Shown: one piece after another, positions 1 through 8,068 of the stretch
How the letters are laid out: each line of letters opens with the position of its first letter
Position numbering within the stretch: position 1 is the stretch's first letter
From: Bacillota bacterium
GTDB taxonomy: Bacteria; Bacillota; Clostridia; Acetivibrionales; DTU013
Assembly: GCA_023435745.1 (NCBI GenBank)
Contig: JAEZMD010000017.1
Span: forward strand, 173,477-237,476
Direction of reading: 5' to 3'
DNA: 64,000 bases
Notes under the pieces: model-generated
Databases searched by the model: none
The model's input: only the letters and a program-made list of their open reading frames with translations
What the model was told of the DNA's origin: nothing
Program-made: the position numbers and the translations under genes

Positions 1-57
1 AGCGACCGTCAGGCTGAGGAGCTTAAAAAGCTGATTGACCAGCATAAGGAGGGATAG
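1..57 (+). CDS. C-terminal end of a BlaI/MecI-type repressor (partial)
   Basis: The window opens inside an open frame that ends with TAG at 55-57. The visible tail, SDRQAEELKKLIDQHKEG, is a charged helix like the C-terminal dimerisation helix of BlaI/MecI/CopY winged-helix repressors. The next gene, starting 2 bases later, encodes a BlaR1-type membrane protease, the usual partner of such repressors. That neighbour is the main reason for the call, because only 18 residues are visible. The DNA-binding part lies outside the window. Confidence 0.6.
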   Translation, partial: SDRQAEELKKLIDQHKEG

Positions 58-59
58 CT

Positions 60-2117
60 ATGGAGGATTTATTTACATCCATTTTGAATATGAGTTTGAC
101 AGCAAGCTATGTGATTGCCGCCATAATCCTGGCTCGGCTGTTCCTGAAAAAAGCTCCGAAGTTTATCTCATGTATCCTTTGGGCAGTTGCTGGTTTCCGG
201 CTTGTATTTCCGTTTTCGTTTGAGAGTGTGTTCAGCCTGATCCCGTTTAAATCGCAGCCAATTCCCGTTGATATCGCCATGCAGCCGATTCCGCGCGTTG
301 ACAGCGGAATTATCGTTGTGGACAATGCTGTGAGCAGTGTACTCCCTGCCGCTGCACCCGTAGCAAGCGTGAATCCATTACAGATTTGGCAGGCAATCGG
401 TGCTTACTTATGGCTTGCCGGTATCGCGGTAATGCTGATTTACAGCGTTGTGTCCATTATCCTTCTTAAACGCCAGCTGCGAGACGCTGTGCTGGCCGAG
501 GGCAACATATACGAAGCTGATAACTTAAAAACGCCCTTTGTGCTTGGCTTTATCCATCCCAAAATTTTTATCCCCTCCGGGCTTTCCGCAGAAGAAAAGA
601 GCTATATCATCCTGCATGAGCAGACACACATCAAACGCATTGACCATTTAGTGAAGCTGGCCTCCTTCCTTATTCTCTGTGTTCACTGGTTCAATCCGCT
701 TGTCTGGACAGCTTTCCTCCTGATGAGCGCAGACATGGAGATGTCCTGCGACGAGCGGGTCTTAAGGAAAATGGGCGGCGATATAAAGAAATCATATTCA
801 ACATCCCTGCTATCTATGGCAACGGGGAGGCGCCTCATTAACGGCAGTCCGCTTGCTTTCGGCGAAGGAAACATTAAGGGACGCATTAAGAATGTGATGA
901 ACTTCAAAAAGCCTGCCACATGGGTCATTGCCGTTTCGGTTCTGCTTGTTGCAGCATTAAGTATTGGGTTTGCGGCTAACAAGGCAAGTGACGAGAGCCC
1001 CGTGCCAGCGAGTGAAATTGGTCTTACAGTACAGCCTCAAAACCTGGTTTCTCCAGTTGTCGCCAGACCGGACAATATTTCGGTGCCAGTGACGCTTGAA
1101 GACCCGGAGAAGACGCTTGTGGACTACTTTAAATCAATCGGTTATAATGCCAGGCTAGTGTCAAAGGACGATAATGTGAAAAGGGGCAATGAAAAAGGTT
1201 TGGTTCTAATGCTTGACCTTGGAAATGATATGAGCTTCAACGCCACTGTCTTTAAGCGCACAGGAGATGGTGATGAAACGTGGGAAATTATCGATTCTCA
1301 TTTCGTAAATCCCAAGAATGAATTACTGAAGGTATTGATTGAGCAACAGCTTGATGCGATAATTACCATGAAGAAATCAGAGGAGTCGGATTGGAACAAA
1401 ACTGCATTCAAGGATAATACATTATTGGAAATAGAATATTATGGTAAGCCTGCGCTTGACTACATGCTGGAGCAGTTTGAAAAGGGAAATGGCAAAGGTG
1501 AACGCGGAGACCTGATGGCAGAGGTCTGCATACTAATACTTAGGAATACCAATAATGTACCGAAGGGCTGGAAGAGCGGGGAAGAGTGGTACTCACAGCT
1601 CAAGCCGTTGGAAATATCCGCCCTTCCTCCCGTGAGCAGGCCGGAAGGCAAAACCCTTGAGGAGCTTGTAACAACAGCGGCTCTTGAACAATATAAACCG
1701 TGCAATAAAAACGGAGTAGTACTGGTAGCTCCTCAAGTATTCGGCAAGTATGAGGAGGATAATATGCTGACCATATGGGCGACCGTGCTAAAAGAAGAGT
1801 ATCTGCTCTACGGTAAGAAGCTTGTCGAGGACAACGCAAGCCGCGTTCCGGCGGCGATTAAACTTAGAAAGGATTCCGACGGGTCTTTCACACTTGTTGA
1901 GTATATCGAAGCAAAGGACGGAGCCGGGTTTGCACCGTCCGTCAGGGAGTTCTGCAAGCCTAAAAGCAGTGTGGCAGAAAGGATTCTCGAAGATTATGGA
2001 AAGAAAAACAATCTGCATGATCGGATTTGTGAGAGTCTATTGACTTACCTTAAAGCGAACAACTTGACAGGAATATTCCTTGAGGGACGCGATGGTACGC
2101 AAAAGCCTCTAACATAA
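60..2117 (+). CDS. BlaR1/MecR1-family M56 metallopeptidase (antirepressor-like)
   Basis: A 685-residue integral membrane protein. The N-terminal 300 residues carry hydrophobic segments (about 5-27, 36-55, 113-135, 205-225 and 288-307) and a zinc protease motif HEQTH at residues 186-190, placed as in peptidase family M56. In BlaR1/MecR1 this domain transmits a cell-wall signal by triggering removal of the partner repressor; the preceding partial gene fits that partner. The region after residue 310 is outside the membrane. It shows no SxxK/SxN/KTG penicillin-binding signature, so this is not a classical beta-lactam sensor and its ligand is unknown. The start is an ATG with GGAGG overlapping the end of the upstream gene, which implies translational coupling. 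Confidence 0.85.
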   Translation: MEDLFTSILNMSLTASYVIAAIILARLFLKKAPKFISCILWAVAGFRLVFPFSFESVFSLIPFKSQPIPVDIAMQPIPRVDSGIIVVDNAVSSVLPAAAPVASVNPLQIWQAIGAYLWLAGIAVMLIYSVVSIILLKRQLRDAVLAEGNIYEADNLKTPFVLGFIHPKIFIPSGLSAEEKSYIILHEQTHIKRIDHLVKLASFLILCVHWFNPLVWTAFLLMSADMEMSCDERVLRKMGGDIKKSYSTSLLSMATGRRLINGSPLAFGEGNIKGRIKNVMNFKKPATWVIAVSVLLVAALSIGFAANKASDESPVPASEIGLTVQPQNLVSPVVARPDNISVPVTLEDPEKTLVDYFKSIGYNARLVSKDDNVKRGNEKGLVLMLDLGNDMSFNATVFKRTGDGDETWEIIDSHFVNPKNELLKVLIEQQLDAIITMKKSEESDWNKTAFKDNTLLEIEYYGKPALDYMLEQFEKGNGKGERGDLMAEVCILILRNTNNVPKGWKSGEEWYSQLKPLEISALPPVSRPEGKTLEELVTTAALEQYKPCNKNGVVLVAPQVFGKYEEDNMLTIWATVLKEEYLLYGKKLVEDNASRVPAAIKLRKDSDGSFTLVEYIEAKDGAGFAPSVREFCKPKSSVAERILEDYGKKNNLHDRICESLLTYLKANNLTGIFLEGRDGTQKPLT

Positions 2118-2186
2118 TCATTTAAACGGCTGAAAAACTTATTGGCTGAAAAGTAACATTTGTCAAGTGTATGATTCAGAATAAGT

Positions 2187-2570
2187 ATGTCTCCGACAAA
2201 AACCTTTAATATTGCCGGATTGGCAGCGGCTGAAGCAGCCTACGCTCATTGTGAGGATTGGTTGGAAGAATTGTTGGCATATCTTGAGGGCAATCTGGAA
2301 ATGCTGGTTGAATATTTCAGCAGCAATGTTCCTCAGATAAAAGTGATAAGACCCGAAGCGACTTATCTCGCATGGCTTGACTGTAATGAACTGCCGGTTG
2401 CGGAAGAAAAATTAAAGGAGCTTTTTACAAATGAAGCCGGTGTTGGGATGAATGATGGCATAACTTTTGGTAAAGAAGGCTATGGTTTTCAAAGAATAAA
2501 TTTCGCATGTCCAAAATTACTATTGACTGAGGGACTTGAAAGAATTAGGAAAGCGGTCGCGAAGCTATAG
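2187..2570 (+). pseudogene. Remnant of a MalY/PatB-type PLP aminotransferase (cystathionine beta-lyase-like)
   Basis: A 127-residue frame that begins at the PLP-lysine motif SPTKTFNIAGL (Lys4). It then jumps to sequence normally found roughly 50 residues further on (AAEAAYAHCEDWLEELLAYLEGN) and continues to the usual C-terminus, including IRPEATYLAWLDC and FQRINFACP. The whole N-terminal two thirds of a roughly 390-residue enzyme is missing, with an additional internal deletion, so it cannot form a working fold-type I enzyme. I see no ribosome binding site in front of the ATG. The family makes homocysteine or breaks down cystathionine. It is most likely a decaying gene copy. Confidence 0.75.
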
Positions 2571-2586
2571 AAGGGGGTAAGCTGCT

Positions 2587-3351
2587 ATGTCAAAGGTTGA
2601 AGAAAAGCTTGCGAAGTCATTGACTGCAGAATCCACAGAGATAATTCCATACCTGCCTTATCTGTTGCAGGATTTATGGGAGCTGGGCTCATCTCCAGAT
2701 GTTATTATTGACATGACCCTTAGGCATATACATGTGCCTGGAGAAACAAGGATACTTGATTTGGCTTGCGGAAAAGGAGCCGTAAGTGTTCAAGTGGCAA
2801 AAGCATTGGGCTGCAAGATAAAGGGCATTGATATCATTCCTGAGTTCATTGATTTTGCTGATAAAAAGGCTCAAGAATATGGTGTTGAAAACTTATGCGA
2901 GTTTATGGTGGGAGACATAAACGAGTTGGTAAAAATAGAAAAGGATTATGATATTGTTATCCTTGGAGCTGTTGGAGATGTGCTGGGAAATCCGGAAGAG
3001 ACAATTCAAATGCTAAAAAGCACAGTAAAAAACGGGGGATACATATTCATTGATGATGCTTATGGTAATGATGATTCTGATGGAAGTTATCTCACAAGAG
3101 AACAGTGGCTGATGTGCTTTCAGAATGCAGGAGTAAAGCTTCTTGATGAAAGGCTGATCGAAGATGAAGAAATAGCAGGCATTAACGATGAGCAGCAGTC
3201 ATTCATAGTAGAGAGAGCAAATGAACTGAAAGAAAAGCATCCGGATAAAACAGCTCTGTTCGATAGCTATATAAGGAGCCAGCGCGCTGAATGTGATGAG
3301 CTTGAGAATGAAATATCAGGGGTTACGATGCTTTTACAGGTTGCTTTATAG
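2587..3351 (+). CDS. Class I SAM-dependent methyltransferase
   Basis: A 254-residue soluble protein with a Rossmann-type methyltransferase core. Motif I is LDLACGKGAVS (residues 57-67), followed by the acidic loop IKGIDIIPEFIDFA that holds the ribose of S-adenosylmethionine, and the motif IV-like strand YDIVILGAVGDVLG. The substrate cannot be told from the sequence; the general shape is UbiE/small-molecule type. It starts with ATG after AAGGGGG, 16 bases downstream of the broken aminotransferase remnant, and may have been its operon partner. It converges on the hemerythrin-like gene. Confidence 0.8.
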   Translation: MSKVEEKLAKSLTAESTEIIPYLPYLLQDLWELGSSPDVIIDMTLRHIHVPGETRILDLACGKGAVSVQVAKALGCKIKGIDIIPEFIDFADKKAQEYGVENLCEFMVGDINELVKIEKDYDIVILGAVGDVLGNPEETIQMLKSTVKNGGYIFIDDAYGNDDSDGSYLTREQWLMCFQNAGVKLLDERLIEDEEIAGINDEQQSFIVERANELKEKHPDKTALFDSYIRSQRAECDELENEISGVTMLLQVAL

Positions 3352-3361
3352 TAATATGACA

Positions 3362-3910
3362 TTATGCCTTAAGATACTTTTCTTCGAACAAATGAAGAGT
3401 TTCGTGCAATTTTTCATGGGTTCCCTTTCCCATAACCTCTTCTTCGAATTCTTCAAATTGTTCTAGCAGGTTCTTCTGCACAGCCATCGGGATTATTTTG
3501 TCGCCCATTGGAAACAGTACTTTGTTTTCCTTTTCAATGTGAGCGCGCATCAGATTGATGTAGCCTGATGCAGCTTCGATGAAGCTGTCCGCCTGTAAAG
3601 CGCCGTTTTCGGTTGATGCTCCCATTGCGGCAATATATTGCCTTCCTTGATTGTGCTCGATAAGCATTTGTCCGATAGGGCCTTCCGCATTAGGTATGCC
3701 GGCCTTTTCCATCCCAGGGAACATCAGACCTTCTTCTTTTCCGTGGTGACACTTGTCGGCAAATAAGCGCAGGAAATTTACCATATCATCAATATCGTTA
3801 ATATCTGCCGTGCCAGACTGCTTGAATTCGCTGATCATTTGCTCCAAAATTTTAAGCCCGAAAAGAATACCTTCGTGTTCGTTTTTTAAGTCTTCGCTTG
3901 CATACCTCAT
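3362..3910 (-). CDS. Hemerythrin-like (HHE domain) cation-binding protein
   Basis: A 182-residue, mostly helical protein with the spaced histidines of the HHE cation-binding family: NEHEG near residue 10, KCHHGKEEG in helix 2, LIEHNQG, and RAHIEKENKVLFP in the last helix. These usually hold a di-iron centre. In anaerobes such proteins bind O2 or NO or act in iron and redox sensing. The ATG is preceded by a good GAGG site. The gene stands alone and converges with the methyltransferase, so its specific role is not evident. Confidence 0.85.
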   Translation of the reverse strand: MRYASEDLKNEHEGILFGLKILEQMISEFKQSGTADINDIDDMVNFLRLFADKCHHGKEEGLMFPGMEKAGIPNAEGPIGQMLIEHNQGRQYIAAMGASTENGALQADSFIEAASGYINLMRAHIEKENKVLFPMGDKIIPMAVQKNLLEQFEEFEEEVMGKGTHEKLHETLHLFEEKYLKA

Positions 3911-4166
3911 TTTTTTACCTCCTCACAAAATCTGCTATTAATATTGTTACCATAGATTGGAACCTTTTAATCAACCATTTCTGCACTTTCGGCTTGATCC
4001 TTTGCAAAAACCATTTTCCTGGAATTCTGGACAATGATCTTCAGGATCACATACCAGTCATGATATTGACATTCAACCATATAAACGATATATTTGATTA
4101 TGCAATAAATTATGTATTCTATGCATAAGTATACAATAAGAAATCATTTGATAAGGAGAAACCATT

Positions 4167-5024
4167 ATGAAAAAAAATAGTGCACTCGTACTGGCGATCG
4201 TACTGCTTTCCCTCACCTTTCTCTCATTGGCCGGCTGCGGCGCATCCGCAGGCGACAAGGGTGTTAAGGTGATCGATATCCCGCTTACCGAAGAAGAATA
4301 TGCTTTTGGCGTAGACAAAAATCAGCCGGAGCTTCTCGAAGAGGTCAATAAATTTATTACCCAGATCCAATCAGACGGAACCTTTGAAGAAATATGCAAC
4401 AAGTATTTTGGCGACGGAACACCGGAAGCTGTTACATCCGCCGAACTTGACGCAGCCAAGGACCAGCTTGTTGTTGCCACGAATGCCGGATTTGAACCCT
4501 TTGAATAAATGGCTGGCGACAAATACTACGGGATTGATATGGAAATAGCAGCGCTCCTTGCGAAGCATTTGGGAAAAGAGCTTGTCATCGACAACATGGA
4601 TTTCGATGCCGTTTGTCTGTCCGTAGGACAGGGTAAGTGCGACATCGCAATGGCCGGCCTTACAATAAAGGAAGACAGAAAAGAATATGTTGAGTTCTCT
4701 GACAAATATTATGATGCAGCTCAGAAGATCATTGCCAAGGCATCGGATAAGGCATTTGACAGCTGCAAGACCGCAGATGATGTAGCGGCCGTTCTTTCAA
4801 AGCTCTCGAGCGACAAGAAGATCGGCGTTCAGACAGGCACTACCGGCCAGTTCTATGTGGAAGGTGATCCTGACTGGGGATTTGAAGGATACGACGTGGT
4901 ATGTGTAGGGTATAAGTCAGGTTCTCTGGCAGTACAGGATATGTTAAATGGCAACATCAGCTACGTCATTATCGACGAAGCACCTGCTCAGAGTATTACA
5001 AAGGCATTTAACGAGCTGAACTGA
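4167..5024 (+). pseudogene. Amino-acid ABC transporter substrate-binding lipoprotein, interrupted by an in-frame stop
   Basis: Two abutting frames in the same phase (4167-4508 and 4509-5024) form one family 3 solute-binding protein of about 285 residues. A lipoprotein signal peptide ends at LAGC (Cys24). The frame breaks at TAA 4506-4508, in NAGFEPFE-stop-MAGDKYYGID, where relatives have a tyrosine, so one base change (TAT or TAC to TAA) explains it. The fold order is unusual. Residues about 34-85 (EEYAFGVDKNQPELL through KYFGDGTP) match what is normally the extreme C-terminus of the family, and the protein ends at ITKAFNELN, exactly where that segment would normally follow. It sits directly upstream of its permease and ATPase and would deliver a polar amino acid. 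It could be dead, read through, or made as two chains. Confidence 0.8.
4509..5024 (+). CDS. C-terminal part of the interrupted substrate-binding protein
   Basis: A 171-residue frame starting with ATG immediately after the TAA (TAAATG). It could be translated by re-initiation, but no separate ribosome binding site is visible. It holds the rest of lobe 1 (YYGIDMEIAALLAKHLGK and CDIAMAGLTIKEDRKEYVEF) and the whole of lobe 2 (KIGVQTGTTGQFYVE through YVIIDEAPA). It has no signal peptide of its own, so on its own it would stay in the cytoplasm. Confidence 0.55.
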   Translation: MAGDKYYGIDMEIAALLAKHLGKELVIDNMDFDAVCLSVGQGKCDIAMAGLTIKEDRKEYVEFSDKYYDAAQKIIAKASDKAFDSCKTADDVAAVLSKLSSDKKIGVQTGTTGQFYVEGDPDWGFEGYDVVCVGYKSGSLAVQDMLNGNISYVIIDEAPAQSITKAFNELN

Positions 5025-5047
5025 CGTCTTAAACCAAAGGAATTGGC

Positions 5048-5758
5048 ATGGGAAATTTTGATAGAAAACTAGCAAAATTCTGGGAAATATTTTACGAGTA
5101 TGACGGGTACACCAGGGTTCTTACCGGACTGAGGAATACGCTGTATATTGCGATCGTCGGACTGGCTTTGGGAATTCTGATTGGTACTGTCATCGCTGTC
5201 ATAGAAGTTTTCCCGAAATACAAAAGGCTGCCCAAGGTGCTGAATCGTTTCTGCAGCCTTTATGTTGGGCTGTTCAGAGGTACGCCGATCGTCGTGCAGC
5301 TTCTGGTGGCTTATTATGTAGTGCTACCTTTGCTGGGATTGAAAATGCCCGGATTGAATGTCAGTGTGCTGGTATTCGGGCTGAACAGCGGCGCATATAT
5401 TTCGGAAATCATGCGAAGCGGCATTATGTCTGTCGATTCCGGTCAGATGGAAGCGGGTCGTGCCGTCGGTCTAAGCTACGGCGTTACGATGCTAAAAATC
5501 GTAGTGCCGCAGGCAGTTAAAAACATATTGCCCACACTTGGCAATGAGTTTATTGCATTGATCAAGGAAACCTCTGTTGTCAGCTTTGTTGGCGCGGCCG
5601 ACCTGTATGTCGCATTCAACTATATAGGCACAAACAGCTATGAGTTCATGGTTCCATATCTTGTGATGGCATTGATTTATCTCGTGCTTGTTATGGCCAT
5701 CGCGTTGCTAATTAAAATTATGGAAAGGAGCCTGCGAAAAAGTGATAGACGTAATTGA
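5048..5758 (+). CDS. Polar amino-acid ABC transporter permease (HisM/GlnP type)
   Basis: A 236-residue inner-membrane permease. It has TLRNTLYIAIVGLALGI at the first membrane segment, the family signature GLFRGTPIVVQLL, and the coupling loop EAGRAVGLSYGVTMLKIVVPQA that contacts the ATPase. About five hydrophobic segments are visible. It follows the substrate-binding gene by 23 bases and overlaps the ATPase gene by 17 bases, a typical uptake operon. Transport would need a working binding protein. Since the one in this operon is interrupted, the permease may be idle or served by another binding protein. Confidence 0.9.
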   Translation: MGNFDRKLAKFWEIFYEYDGYTRVLTGLRNTLYIAIVGLALGILIGTVIAVIEVFPKYKRLPKVLNRFCSLYVGLFRGTPIVVQLLVAYYVVLPLLGLKMPGLNVSVLVFGLNSGAYISEIMRSGIMSVDSGQMEAGRAVGLSYGVTMLKIVVPQAVKNILPTLGNEFIALIKETSVVSFVGAADLYVAFNYIGTNSYEFMVPYLVMALIYLVLVMAIALLIKIMERSLRKSDRRN

Positions 5759-6566
5759 CCTGAAGAAGAATTACGGCAAGCTTGAAGTCCTCAAAGGGAT
5801 TACCACCACCATAAATGAAGGCGAAAAGGTTGCTATCGTAGGCCCTTCCGGAAGCGGAAAAAGCACGTTTTTGCGCTGCCTGAACTGTATGGAGGATCCC
5901 TCTGGTGGCTCTGTCATCTTCGATGGCGTTGATATTGCTGATCAAAAGGTGGATATAAACATACACCGACGCCATATGGGCATGGTTTTTCAGCAATTTA
6001 ATCTGTTTAACAATAAAACGGTCATTCATAACATAATGCTTGCGCCACTGCATATTGCTATCCATGATCTTCGGTCCAGGAAGGTCAAAAATTTCTTTAT
6101 ACGAATAAGAAACCTGTTTGTATCTGAGAAAACTCTGCTTTATGAGATTGACACCACCGAGGAGCAGATCAAGGCTGCCGTCAGAGAGAATGCTATGCGG
6201 TTGCTGAAAAGGATTGGTCTTGAGGAGAAGGCGGATGTCTATCCGTCAACGCTTTCGGGTGGCCAGAAGCAGAGGATAGCAATCATACGTGCACTGGCAA
6301 TGAACCCGAAAGTCATGCTGTTTGATGAACCAACATCAGCACTGGATCCGGAAATGGTCGGTGAGGTGCTGGACCTGATCAAACAGCTGGCAGACGAGGG
6401 GATGACTATGGTGATCGTAACTCATGAGATGGGCTTTGCCAAAGAAGTTGCAACAAGAGTGATGTTTATGGACGAGGGAAGGATCCTGGAGGAAAACACC
6501 CCGGCGGAATTCTTCGCGAATCCGCAGAATCCAAGAACCAGGGACTTTTTGTCAAAGGTGCTGTGA
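5742..6566 (+). CDS. Polar amino-acid ABC transporter ATP-binding protein (GlnQ/HisP type)
   Basis: A 274-residue ATPase with Walker A GPSGSGKS, the signature LSGGQKQR, Walker B VMLFDEP and the H-loop VTHEMGF. The start is GTG at 5742 inside the permease gene, with GGAG ahead of it. The family is usually about 240 residues. The extra length lies between the Q-loop region and the signature (residues about 105-150, DLRSRKVKNFFIRIRNLF and following), a basic, hydrophobic insertion that looks genuine because the frame is continuous. It energises import by the adjacent permease. Confidence 0.9.
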   Translation: MIDVIDLKKNYGKLEVLKGITTTINEGEKVAIVGPSGSGKSTFLRCLNCMEDPSGGSVIFDGVDIADQKVDINIHRRHMGMVFQQFNLFNNKTVIHNIMLAPLHIAIHDLRSRKVKNFFIRIRNLFVSEKTLLYEIDTTEEQIKAAVRENAMRLLKRIGLEEKADVYPSTLSGGQKQRIAIIRALAMNPKVMLFDEPTSALDPEMVGEVLDLIKQLADEGMTMVIVTHEMGFAKEVATRVMFMDEGRILEENTPAEFFANPQNPRTRDFLSKVL

Positions 6567-6585
6567 TAAAGGAAAGTATGGACCT

Positions 6586-7290
6586 ATGTTGATACCGGAA
6601 AATTTAATTAATGAACATTTTAACGATAGATATTTTGATGTAGTCAATGCAATTGACGAAGCACAGCAGATTTTTTTCAGATATAACAGTCTTATTGAGC
6701 GGATCGCCTGCGGGACAAGTTTGCACAAGCCCTTTATCATTGGTGAAACAGGCTTTGGAGTCGGACGTGTGGTTGTCTCGCTGATGGAGTTTTTGAAAAA
6801 CAGCGGTTTGGGAAATGCTTTTATCGAATACAATTCTGTTGAACTGTACCCCCTGTTTCCGGAGAGGATGCTCAATATCCTTGATGTTTTCAGAGACCGG
6901 GCAGGGGAGGAGATCGACGCGCTGGTAGAAGCCTACAGCCGCATTGATATCGATGTTCCTGGATGGCATTCTATCGAGCTGCAGCGATCCTTCGGGACAT
7001 TAAATCTGAAGCTATGGATCGGGGAGGCGCTTGAGATGACGCAGGCTTTGGAGAAACCATGCGATGTCTGGTTCCTCGACGGGCACGGTCCAAAAAAGAA
7101 TCCTGAAATGTGGCGCCCCGAGCTGCTGATGTCGATCGGAGAGAAGACAAAGTCGGGAGGGTCCTGCTCCACCTTTACGGTGGCCGGCGCTGTCCAAAGG
7201 GCGCTGACGGCGGCAGGCTTTTCTATAGAGAAGCTCCCCGGCTGCGGCGGGAAAAAAGAAGTCCTGCACGGAATAAAACATGTTACATAG
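6586..7290 (+). CDS. mnmD: MnmD, tRNA (5-methylaminomethyl-2-thiouridylate) methyltransferase, MnmC1-like
   Basis: A 234-residue stand-alone version of the MnmC methyltransferase domain (DUF752). The diagnostic stretch DVWFLDGHGPKKNPEMW is present, as are GGSCSTFTVAGAVQRAL and the C-terminal GCGGKKEVLHG, in the order seen in MnmC. IGETGFGVG is the SAM-binding loop. The family adds the final methyl group to nm5U34 in the wobble position of some tRNAs. There is no C-terminal FAD oxidase domain, as is usual for MnmD. The ATG has AAGGAAAG upstream, and the gene follows the ABC ATPase by 19 bases, possibly by read-through. Confidence 0.8.
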   Translation: MLIPENLINEHFNDRYFDVVNAIDEAQQIFFRYNSLIERIACGTSLHKPFIIGETGFGVGRVVVSLMEFLKNSGLGNAFIEYNSVELYPLFPERMLNILDVFRDRAGEEIDALVEAYSRIDIDVPGWHSIELQRSFGTLNLKLWIGEALEMTQALEKPCDVWFLDGHGPKKNPEMWRPELLMSIGEKTKSGGSCSTFTVAGAVQRALTAAGFSIEKLPGCGGKKEVLHGIKHVT

Positions 7291-7328
7291 ATTGATTTTA
7301 TGCATAAATTAACATATAATGTAACAGG

Positions 7329-7703
7329 GTGATGAAAATGGCTGAAACAAAGAGGACATTTGTCGAAAGACGAAAAGGCCCGGATATCGTTGTTAAGGCT
7401 GTGTGGTGGGTAGTGGGAATCAGCTGGCTGCTGATTATTACAGCGCTGATTTTTACCGACCAGGCAAAGCCCGAAAAAGCTACTTTTTTTGATCGCCTGT
7501 TTGAGGTCTCCGTAAGAAAATACTGGGATCAGGATCTTCTTCAAAATGCATTTTACGTTCTGCTTGTGAACCTGGCTGTCTGCATCATCGGCTTTGTCAT
7601 GAATATGATGAGGCAGAAGAGAAAAACGGATAAAATCAGCAAATCGATCATTGTGCTTGCCGCCGTCACTCTGACGGGTATTCTGTGGTATATGCTCTCC
7701 TGA
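7329..7703 (+). CDS. Small two-TM membrane protein of unknown function
   Basis: A 124-residue protein with a basic N-terminus and two clear membrane segments: WWVVGISWLLIITALIF (about 27-44) and a bipartite C-terminal region, FYVLLVNLAVCIIGFVMN then IIVLAAVTLTGILWYML. No motif is recognised. Translation may start at GTG 7329, ATG 7332 or ATG 7338. It follows mnmD by 38 bases. The family resembles uncharacterised clostridial membrane proteins, and function is not inferred. Confidence 0.6.
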   Translation: MMKMAETKRTFVERRKGPDIVVKAVWWVVGISWLLIITALIFTDQAKPEKATFFDRLFEVSVRKYWDQDLLQNAFYVLLVNLAVCIIGFVMNMMRQKRKTDKISKSIIVLAAVTLTGILWYMLS

Positions 7704-7819
7704 ATAATTGCAATAAACAGCAAAAGAAAATAAATACAAGCCAAAGTGAATAGCATAACCCCAATATTGTCCAAAATAGAAGATATGCAGATATTTTTGA
7801 TTGAGGGGTTATTGACACG

Positions 7820-7975
7820 ATGAAAATACTTCTTGTTAATCCACAGTCTCCAAAGACATTCTGGAGCTTTACCTATCCATTGAAATTCATATCCAGGAAA
7901 TCGAGCTTCCATCCTCTCGGGAAAATTTTTGGCATGGGAAAACCGGCAGCGGATTCATCCTTAAATCTGGAGTGA
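7820..7975 (+). pseudogene. N-terminal fragment of a B12-binding radical SAM protein (DUF4070 type)
   Basis: A 51-codon frame reading MKILLVNPQSPKTFWSF then YPLKFISRKSSFHPLG. This closely follows the N-terminus of B12-binding radical SAM proteins, whose usual text is MKILLVYPEYPDTFWSF followed by ALKFISKKA.FPPLG. After HPLG it diverges and stops at TGA 7973-7975. The remaining 400 or more residues, including the CxxxCxxC cluster motif, are absent from the window. A GAGG site sits ahead of the ATG. This is best read as the stump left by a deletion. Confidence 0.7.
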
Positions 7976-7998
7976 TCGAATATAGTTCGTAATAGTTA

Positions 7999-8028
7999 TT
8001 TACAAAATGCAATGAAGCAGTCTATGAT
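7999..8028 (+). promoter_or_regulatory. Candidate sigma-A promoter for the 2-hydroxyacid dehydrogenase
   Basis: TTTACA at 7999-8004 and TATGAT at 8023-8028, 18 bases apart and about 40 bases before the TTG start at 8069. It is called from consensus only. Confidence 0.45.
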
Positions 8029-8068
8029 AGTAGTAACATCTGATAATACGATTGAGAGGTGACAGCAG

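Noticed and set aside
60..2117. Beta-lactam sensor BlaR1 with penicillin-binding domain
   Set aside because: The region after residue 310 lacks the SxxK, SxN and KTG motifs.
6933..7739. 268-codon minus-strand frame opposite mnmD and the small membrane protein
   Set aside because: Cys/His/Phe-rich shadow of the plus-strand frames.
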